Origin: Catenulispora sp.
GTDB lineage: Bacteria; Actinomycetota; Actinomycetes; Streptomycetales; Catenulisporaceae
DNA length: 32,339 nt
Direction of reading: 5' to 3'
NCBI GenBank assembly: GCA_013362315.1
Contig: JABFWL010000681.1
Location: 1 to 32,339 of the forward strand
Shown: positions 26,480 through 32,339 of the stretch, piece after piece
How positions within the stretch are numbered: the stretch's first letter is position 1
How the letters are laid out: the number at the start of each line of letters is the position of its first letter
Notes under the pieces: generated by a model
The model's database searches: none
Told to the model about the DNA's origin: nothing
The model's input: the letters and a program-made list of their open reading frames with translations, nothing else
Translations under genes and position numbers: made by a program

Positions 26480-27534
26480 CGACGACGCTCCGCGGCGGAC
26501 GTTTCACCCTGAGCCAACCGGAGCGCGAAGCCAAGCTCCTGCCGGAACTGGCCGAACTGACGGCTCATCACTACGCGTCGTGCGCGCCGTACGCGCGGAT
26601 CCTGGCGGCGATGGACGAATCACCCCGCCGCGACTACGCCCACTGCCGCGATCTGCCCTGGTTGCCGGTCCGGCTGTTCAAGCACCACACGTTCAAGAGC
26701 GTGCCCGACGCCGAGGTCTTCACGACGGTCACCTCCTCCGGCACGACGGGAGACGCGAGCCGGATCTATCTGGACCGCGCCGCGGCGTCGATGCAGCAGC
26801 GCGCACTCTCGGAGACGCTGCGCACGGTCATCGGCTCGCATCGGCTGCCGATGCTGATCGCCGATTCCAGCGCGACGGTCGCCCGCGGCGGCACCCACTC
26901 CACCCGCGGCGCGGCGATCCTCGGCATGATGATGTACGGCAAGAACCATACTTTCCTGCTCGACGCGGACGACCAGGTCGACCTGCCGGCGGTGCGCGCG
27001 TTCCTGGCGGCCCACGGCGAGCGCCCGTTCCTGGTTTTCGGGTTCACGTACCTCATCTGGTCGCGGCTGCACCCCGTCCTGGTGCAGGAGGGGCTGGATC
27101 TGTCCCAGGGTGTGCTCGTGCACACGGGAGGCTGGAAGAAGCTGGCCGACCGGGCCGTCAGCGCGCAGGAGTTCCGGCGCGGGCTCGAGCTTTGCGGCCT
27201 GCGCCGAGTCCACGACTTCTACGGGATGGCCGAGCAGATCGGCACCGTCTTCCTCCAGGGCCCGGACACGCACGACCTGTACTGCCCCGACTTCGCCGAC
27301 GTCATCATCAGGGATCCGCAGACCTGGCGGGAGGCGCCGGTGGGCACCCCGGGCGTGATCGAGGTACTCAGTACTCTGCCGCGCTCCTACCCCGGTCATG
27401 TGCTGCTCACCGAGGATCTGGGCGTGGTGCACGGCATCGACGACGGCGAGTGGCCGGGCAAGCGCTTCTCCGTGCTCGGGCGGCTGCCCCGAGCTGAGGC
27501 CCGCGGGTGCAGCGACGCTGTGGGGACGCCATGA
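26476..27534 (+). CDS. LuxE-like acyl-protein synthetase
   Basis: LPVRLFKHHTFKSV, TVTSSGTTGDASRI, HTGGWKK, DFYGMAEQIGTVF, C-terminal LGRLPRAEARGCSD (LuxE-type C-terminal Cys). Confidence 0.87.
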   Translation: MTTTLRGGRFTLSQPEREAKLLPELAELTAHHYASCAPYARILAAMDESPRRDYAHCRDLPWLPVRLFKHHTFKSVPDAEVFTTVTSSGTTGDASRIYLDRAAASMQQRALSETLRTVIGSHRLPMLIADSSATVARGGTHSTRGAAILGMMMYGKNHTFLLDADDQVDLPAVRAFLAAHGERPFLVFGFTYLIWSRLHPVLVQEGLDLSQGVLVHTGGWKKLADRAVSAQEFRRGLELCGLRRVHDFYGMAEQIGTVFLQGPDTHDLYCPDFADVIIRDPQTWREAPVGTPGVIEVLSTLPRSYPGHVLLTEDLGVVHGIDDGEWPGKRFSVLGRLPRAEARGCSDAVGTP

Positions 27535-28751
27535 TCCAGCAACGATTTCCCAAGCCGCAGGAGTCGAGCACCGCGGGACTGCTCACTCGGCTGAGCGCCG
27601 AGCCGCCAGACGGCCGGCTGGTCTTCGGCGACGAACGCGTCGTGGACTTCCTCGACACGGTCTCGCGGCGGCTGCTCGCGCCGACGCTCACCCGCAGCCA
27701 TCCGGAGCTGGCGGCCCTCGGCTTCTTCCTGCGCCGTTCCCGGCTGCGGCGCCTGCTTTCCGACCTGGCGAACCGCCCGGCCGAAGTGCGGGTTCCCCGC
27801 GGGCTGGTGTTCCACATCCCACCGGCGAATGTGGCTTCCCTGCTGGTGTACCCGTGGGCGCTGTCGATGCTCGCCGGCAACGCCAACGTGGTGCGGCTTC
27901 CCACTCGGGGTTCGGAAACCACCGAGCCGCTCCTGGAACTGCTCTGCGAATGCGCCGAGGACGCTGCGCCTGCCGTGTCGCACTCCCAGTCCGTCGTGGC
28001 GTACGGCCGCGACGAGGAGGTCACCGCGGCGTTGAGCGCGGCCTGCCGGCTGCGAGTGCTGTGGGGCGGCGACCGGACGGTCCAGGAACTGCGACGCTTC
28101 CAGCTCGGCCCGGACGTCCGTGACCTGGCCATGGCCGACCGGTGTTCGCTGTGTGCGATCTCGGCGCGAAGTTGGCTGGCCGCGAGCTCTTCGGAACGTG
28201 AGGACGTCGTGGAAGGCTTCTACAACGACGCGTACTGGTATGGGCAGGCGGCATGCGCTTCGCCGCTGACCGTGTGCTGGATCGGGTCGCCCGCTCAGGC
28301 CGAAGCCGCCCGCCGGGACTTCTCGGACCGGCTCGAAGCCGTCGTGGCGAAGCGTGAGCCGCGCATCGAGCCCGAGATCGCCATCCAGAAGCGGGTGGCG
28401 ACCTACGGCCTCGCTGCCGAGGGCGACGTCGAGGCGATACGTCATGTGAGCAACGCGCTGGCGATCGTCTCGTTGGCCCCCGGCCGCCTGCTCGACCGCT
28501 GGTCCGGGACCGGCACGTTCGGACTCGCCACCTTTGCGAGCCTGCTCGATCTGGTACCGCTGATCACCACGCGGCACCAGACCATGGGGTACTTCGGGTT
28601 GAGCCGCGCCGAGCTCGTCTCGTTCGTCGAGGCTCTGGGCGGCCGCGGCATCGACAGGCTGGTCCCGATCGGCGAGGCGCTGGCGTTCGAACCGGTGTGG
28701 GACGGCTACGACCTCGTGCACGAGTTCAGCAAGCTGGTCACTGTGCGCTGA
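27531..28751 (+). CDS. LuxC-like acyl-CoA/acyl-protein reductase
   Basis: VFHIPPANVASLLVYPWALSMLAGNANVVRLP, YWYGQAACASPLTVCWIG (catalytic Cys region). ATGA overlap with the LuxE-like gene. Confidence 0.87.
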   Translation: MIQQRFPKPQESSTAGLLTRLSAEPPDGRLVFGDERVVDFLDTVSRRLLAPTLTRSHPELAALGFFLRRSRLRRLLSDLANRPAEVRVPRGLVFHIPPANVASLLVYPWALSMLAGNANVVRLPTRGSETTEPLLELLCECAEDAAPAVSHSQSVVAYGRDEEVTAALSAACRLRVLWGGDRTVQELRRFQLGPDVRDLAMADRCSLCAISARSWLAASSSEREDVVEGFYNDAYWYGQAACASPLTVCWIGSPAQAEAARRDFSDRLEAVVAKREPRIEPEIAIQKRVATYGLAAEGDVEAIRHVSNALAIVSLAPGRLLDRWSGTGTFGLATFASLLDLVPLITTRHQTMGYFGLSRAELVSFVEALGGRGIDRLVPIGEALAFEPVWDGYDLVHEFSKLVTVR

Positions 28752-28786
28752 ACCGAGGTGCGCTGAACCGACCCCGCTGAACCGGC
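28743..28786. repeat. three near-tandem CGCTGAACCG repeats
   Basis: gtgcgctgaaccgag/gtgcgctgaaccgacc/ccgctgaaccggcc, spanning the stop of the LuxC-like gene. Confidence 0.6.
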
Positions 28787-28847
28787 CCCGGCAACGCCGC
28801 CGGTGGTCGGCGACGACAGCCGAGGCGTCGCGGGCCGTCGGTACCCG

Positions 28848-30620
28848 CTATCCGACGACCCGCCCGGATCCCCGCGCCAGCACCGGCGTCATCTCCCAGC
28901 CGGCCAGGTCGCGCGTGCGCGGCTTACCGGAGCACACGACGTACTCCTGCGGCGCCATGGCGGTGCGGTTTCCGGGCAACGCCGCTACGCACTCCTCGTG
29001 CAGCCGTGTGAGATCCAGGTCATGCCGACCGCCATCGATGAAGGCGGTGAGCCGTGAGCCCTCGGGTGACGGCACCGCGAAGACGTCCGTCACGGCGGCT
29101 GCGGACGCGCCGCGCACCAGTGCCGCCACGTCCGGGAGCCGGACCCAGTTGCCGTCCGAGAGCGTCCAGTCGGCGCCGCGGGAGACCTGGCTCAGCTCGG
29201 CGTGCTCCCCGATTCGCGCGACCGCGATCTCCTGGGAGACCGATGCGCCCAGAACCCGCTCCACCGCCTGCACCCAGGCGAGGGCCTCGTGCGCGGGTAG
29301 TACCGCGGTGTCCACGATGAGCGTCAGCACGAGCGCGTCCTCGGAGCCGTTGGCGAAGACGAAGTAAGTACTCGTGCTGTTGTCCGTGCCCTCGATCCAC
29401 CGCCAGTGACCCTGCGTCCGCGCCTGCGCCAGCTGGGAAGCGGACGGGCGCTGCGCGCTGGACGAGATCCGCGCGATGGGAACGACATTGAGCCAGCAGG
29501 ACAGGTCGAACGCGGTTCCGCGCTCGAGTTCCAGCCGCTTGCGCGCGGCTTCCAGATCGATCGGCGGATACCTGCCGAATCGCGCGGCCTGCAAGATGGA
29601 CGGCGTGGCACGGTCGATGACATCCGCCACGCTCGCGTCGGCGAGGTCGACCCGGGCCGGGACGTCCTGGGTGTACATGCCGACCGCCCCGTGGAGCTGT
29701 GGCTCGAGCCGGTTGCCGACGGTCAGCTGGATGAAGGCTCCTGGCAGAGCGCTGACGAACCCGGCCACCGAGCAGATGCCCGCGTACAGCACGGCAGCGG
29801 GAGTCGTGTTGTGCCGGGCGGCGAGATAAGGGACCGCCATGGCCAGCAGGGGCGAGGTGAACTCGAGATAGCGGTACCGGGGCGCCTCGACCTCCTGGAC
29901 CGGTCTGGGCAGCATGGTCTGCGGCATCGCGCGGTACGTGGCCTCGTGCTGGGCCACGGCACGGGACCCCAGACGCACCCCGGCCGGCGAGGATTCCCAT
30001 TGCGCCGCGTCCCGCATCAGGTACGGGACCCGCGGAGCGCGGGGGTCCTCGGGAATGTCGCTCAGCAGCGCCCGCAGATGGTATTTGATCCACTGCCAAC
30101 CCGTGACGTCGGTGATCAGGTGGTTCAACGCGAAGGCGGCGTAGCGTGCCGAACCGTCCTCGAGGACGACGGCGGCTCGGATCGGCGATCCGTTCTCGAG
30201 GTCGAAGGGCTGCCCGGCGAGTGCCGCGACGACAGCGGGCACCGTGGCGTCCGGGACCTTCTCGCCGCAGTCGACGACCGCCACCGGAAGGCTGACCTCG
30301 CTCAGGACGCGCTGTGCCGGGCCGAGCGGCGGGGGGACGTACCGGGTGCGCAGCGCCTCGTGGCTCATCAGCAGGTCGCGCAGCGCCTCGATCACTTCGT
30401 CCAGGCTGAGGCCGGGCCGCAGGACGAGCCAGACGCTCAGGTTCAGCGACTGGGTCTCCGGCTCCAGCGCCTGGAACAGCATCAGCATGTGCTGCTGAGC
30501 CCAGTTCAGCGGCGCCGTCACCGGATCACCGGCGGCCGCGCAGTCGATGCGGTGGAACCGGATGCTCTGCGCGCCGAGGAGGGCGGGCTCGAAGTCCGCC
30601 AGCGGGGAGTCCGAGGTCAT
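28848..30620 (-). CDS. stand-alone NRPS condensation-domain-like protein
   Basis: PLNWAQQHMLMLFQ, SHEALRTRYV, AFALNHLITDVTGWQWI (HHxxxDG replaced by NHxxxDV), VGMYTQDVPARVDL. Confidence 0.78.
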   Translation of the reverse strand: MTSDSPLADFEPALLGAQSIRFHRIDCAAAGDPVTAPLNWAQQHMLMLFQALEPETQSLNLSVWLVLRPGLSLDEVIEALRDLLMSHEALRTRYVPPPLGPAQRVLSEVSLPVAVVDCGEKVPDATVPAVVAALAGQPFDLENGSPIRAAVVLEDGSARYAAFALNHLITDVTGWQWIKYHLRALLSDIPEDPRAPRVPYLMRDAAQWESSPAGVRLGSRAVAQHEATYRAMPQTMLPRPVQEVEAPRYRYLEFTSPLLAMAVPYLAARHNTTPAAVLYAGICSVAGFVSALPGAFIQLTVGNRLEPQLHGAVGMYTQDVPARVDLADASVADVIDRATPSILQAARFGRYPPIDLEAARKRLELERGTAFDLSCWLNVVPIARISSSAQRPSASQLAQARTQGHWRWIEGTDNSTSTYFVFANGSEDALVLTLIVDTAVLPAHEALAWVQAVERVLGASVSQEIAVARIGEHAELSQVSRGADWTLSDGNWVRLPDVAALVRGASAAAVTDVFAVPSPEGSRLTAFIDGGRHDLDLTRLHEECVAALPGNRTAMAPQEYVVCSGKPRTRDLAGWEMTPVLARGSGRVVG

Positions 30621-30699
30621 GACGTGATCGCCTTCCGGTCGTTCGGTGTGGACCCGCGCCGGTCAGCGGATCGCTCCTGCGCCTGCGGCGAGCGCGCCA

Positions 30700-30969
30700 T
30701 CAGATGTATCCGCGCCTGGCGGCCCAGGCGACGGCCTCGATGGGGGTGCCGACCCCGAGCTTCTCGCACAGCGCCCGGATCCGCCGGCGGTTGGTGCGGC
30801 ACGAGGTGTAGAGCTGGCGCGCGATGGTGTCCATGGGCACACCCTGGGCGAGCAGGCGCAGCAGTTCGATGTCGGTCGCTGTGAGTCCGGGGCTTCCGGA
30901 CGGCGCCTGGTCCGCGCCCGCTTCCTTCGCCGATGCGGCCCCGGCGTCCAGAGTGTCGATCTCGGACAT
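30700..30969 (-). CDS. small LuxR-type HTH regulator
   Basis: LTATDIELLRLLAQGVPMDTIARQLYTSCRTNRRRIRALCEKLGVGTPIEAVAWAARRGYI. Start at MSEIDTLD (30969) or upstream ATG31005. Confidence 0.75.
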   Translation of the reverse strand: MSEIDTLDAGAASAKEAGADQAPSGSPGLTATDIELLRLLAQGVPMDTIARQLYTSCRTNRRRIRALCEKLGVGTPIEAVAWAARRGYI

Positions 30970-31409
30970 TGTCACCTCAACCTTCGCGACACGGGTACGG
31001 CGCATGATGAGAGCCGCTGTACGGTGTCGAAGCCGGTTCCGATGCCCTCGCCGGGATCCGCCGAGGGGAAGAATCCGCGGCGGGCTTCATCGGACTTCTC
31101 GGGCCACCAGGCGGGCACTGTCATGGTTCTCTTTCCCACAGGCGCGATGCCGGTGTGCAGACCGCATGACGAACTCACCCCGTTGTGACTCGATCAATGA
31201 TTGGCGTACGAAGATGGAGTTTTCCGGCGGCGCGAGCGGCATGAGGACACGTTCCGCCGAGAACTTGACCAGAAGACTGCTCGCCGAGGCCAAGCCATCC
31301 GGCGTGCTGAGGCGGCCCCGTGCTGCGAACTTCGCAATGTGTTTGCTACGTCCCGAAGGACGTATCGATGATCCCCACGAATCAGTTTTCTGTCAACCCT
31401 GGTCAGCTT

Positions 31410-31420
31410 CGAAAGTTTCG
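31410..31420. promoter_or_regulatory. CGAAAGTTTCG palindromic element (actinomycete xylanase-type operator)
   Basis: Exact CGAAAGTTTCG, reverse complement of CGAAACTTTCG. Confidence 0.5.
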
Positions 31421-31730
31421 ATATCCACGCACTGATATAGCAGCGTCGCAAGACGTGGAGGCAAGCGTGCCGGCTTCGATCTGAAATGGCTGTCAGACGT
31501 GGTCCAGAACCGCCAAGGACTTGTTTTGACGGCTCTTGGTGGCGACGCGTGCCTCGCCCACGGGCAAGCGCATGTCCCCCCACCGATCCCTCCTGCACGA
31601 GCTGCTTGATCGAAACATTCGGAACGCCGGCCCGATCTGCCCGGCGTCCTTCAGCTCGGACCGGCTCGGTCTGGCGGATGCTGGCGCCCACGCTAGAGCG
31701 GAGCAGGGAGCGGCGGCAGTCCCGCAATCG

Positions 31731-31763
31731 TGGGACAGGGCCAGCCGGTCTCGTCCTGTCCCA
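31731..31763. other. stem-loop (9-bp perfect stem, 15-nt loop) followed by CAGTCCTGTCCC repeats
   Basis: tgggacagg - loop - cctgtccca; further gtcctgtctcag and gtcctgtcccag copies at 31773-31795. Confidence 0.55.
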
Positions 31764-31852
31764 GTCAGTCCAGTCCTGTCTCAGTCCTGTCCCAGGAATC
31801 CCCGCAGGCCGCATTGAAATAACGCTCTCGACAACCGCGGGCCCCCTGGCTC

Positions 31853-31863
31853 CGAAAGTTTCA
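31853..31863. promoter_or_regulatory. CGAAAGTTTCA element upstream of xylanase
   Basis: 10/11 match to CGAAAGTTTCG, about 170 bp upstream of the ATG. Confidence 0.45.
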
Positions 31864-31909
31864 CAAGCTTCCTTCAGGCCGCCTAGTGGGCATTCGCAAG
31901 ATCGAGTAT

Positions 31910-31926
31910 CGAAACCTTTTCGAAAC
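31910..31926. promoter_or_regulatory. CGAAACCTTTTCGAAAC element upstream of xylanase
   Basis: Direct and inverted CGAAA half-sites, about 110 bp upstream of the ATG. Confidence 0.4.
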
Positions 31927-32033
31927 ATTGACACCCGCGTCCACCAGGCTCACAGTGATGCCGATCGCGCGCGTGGCACACCGTGCGCGAACATTTCCCG
32001 CTGCGCGAATTGCGAATTGAGAGAAGTCCACAT

Positions 32034-32339
32034 ATGAACGATGCTCTTACGCGTCCGAACCATCGCGCGCACGGCCGTGGCAGGATCAGCCTTCTGATCA
32101 GCACTCTGTGCACCGCGTTGCTCGCCGGCGTCATGGCGCTCCTGCCGGGAAGCGCCAGCGCCGCGACGACCATCTGCTCCAGCCAGACCAACACCGTCAA
32201 CGGGTACTGGTACTCGTTCTGGACCGAGGGCTCCGGCTCGGCCTGCATGACCTTCGGCTCGGCCGGCAACTACAGCACCTCCTGGAGCAACGCCGGCAAC
32301 TTCGTCGGCGGCCTGGGCTGGAGCACCGGCGGCCGCAAG
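32034..32339 (+). CDS. secreted GH11 endo-1,4-beta-xylanase, N-terminal part (cut by window end)
   Basis: Signal peptide LLISTLCTALLAGVMALLPGSASAA, then NGYWYSFWTEGSGSACMTFGSAGNYSTSWSNAGNFVGGLGWSTGG, characteristic of GH11. Confidence 0.92.
   Translation, partial: MNDALTRPNHRAHGRGRISLLISTLCTALLAGVMALLPGSASAATTICSSQTNTVNGYWYSFWTEGSGSACMTFGSAGNYSTSWSNAGNFVGGLGWSTGGRK

Noticed and set aside
24294-28751. Bioluminescence (lux) operon
   Set aside because: LuxE- and LuxC-like genes are present but no LuxA, LuxB or LuxD equivalents; context is ACP/ligase/SDR.
29406-30884. 492-aa plus-strand ORF opposite the condensation-like gene
   Set aside because: Shadow frame of the convincing minus-strand C-domain protein; no motifs.
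31194-31934. 246-aa minus ORF upstream of the xylanase
   Set aside because: No recognisable domain, weak codon bias, and it covers repeats and operator-like elements; treated as non-coding, although a short remnant of a gene (about 31087-31380 minus) cannot be excluded.
1-32339. tRNA, rRNA, transposase/IS or phage genes
   Set aside because: None recognised by eye on either strand.

Overview
The window is high-GC actinomycete DNA with four blocks. (1) At 0.7-5.7 kb there is a catabolic or transport island: two paralogous isochorismatase-fold cysteine hydrolases, a GntR/FCD regulator, an NCS2-type nucleobase permease and an alpha/beta hydrolase. (2) At 6.2-22.8 kb there is a tightly overlapping plus-strand operon that I interpret as an undescribed nucleoside-antibiotic-like cluster. 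It contains a MilB/BlsM-like nucleotide N-glycosidase, a MilC/BlsD-like base glucuronosyltransferase, a BlsE/MilG-like radical SAM enzyme and a DegT aminotransferase. It also has an MppP/RohP/MilM-like PLP arginine oxidase/hydroxylase, a DHDPS-family aldolase, a HAM1-like NTP pyrophosphatase, a formyltransferase and a double GNAT. The rest comprises an APH-like kinase, an A-PCP didomain, a transglutaminase-like protein, an ABC-2 exporter and several unknown proteins. A convergent LuxR-type regulator at its end carries a TTA codon. (3) At 24.1-31.0 kb there is a second biosynthetic locus: ACP, SDR, acyl ligase, LuxE-like and LuxC-like proteins, plus a stand-alone condensation-domain protein and a small LuxR HTH protein. 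(4) At 31.4-32.3 kb there is the start of a secreted GH11 xylanase with upstream CGAAAGTTTCG-type elements. All homology calls come from motif recognition by eye; no searches were run.
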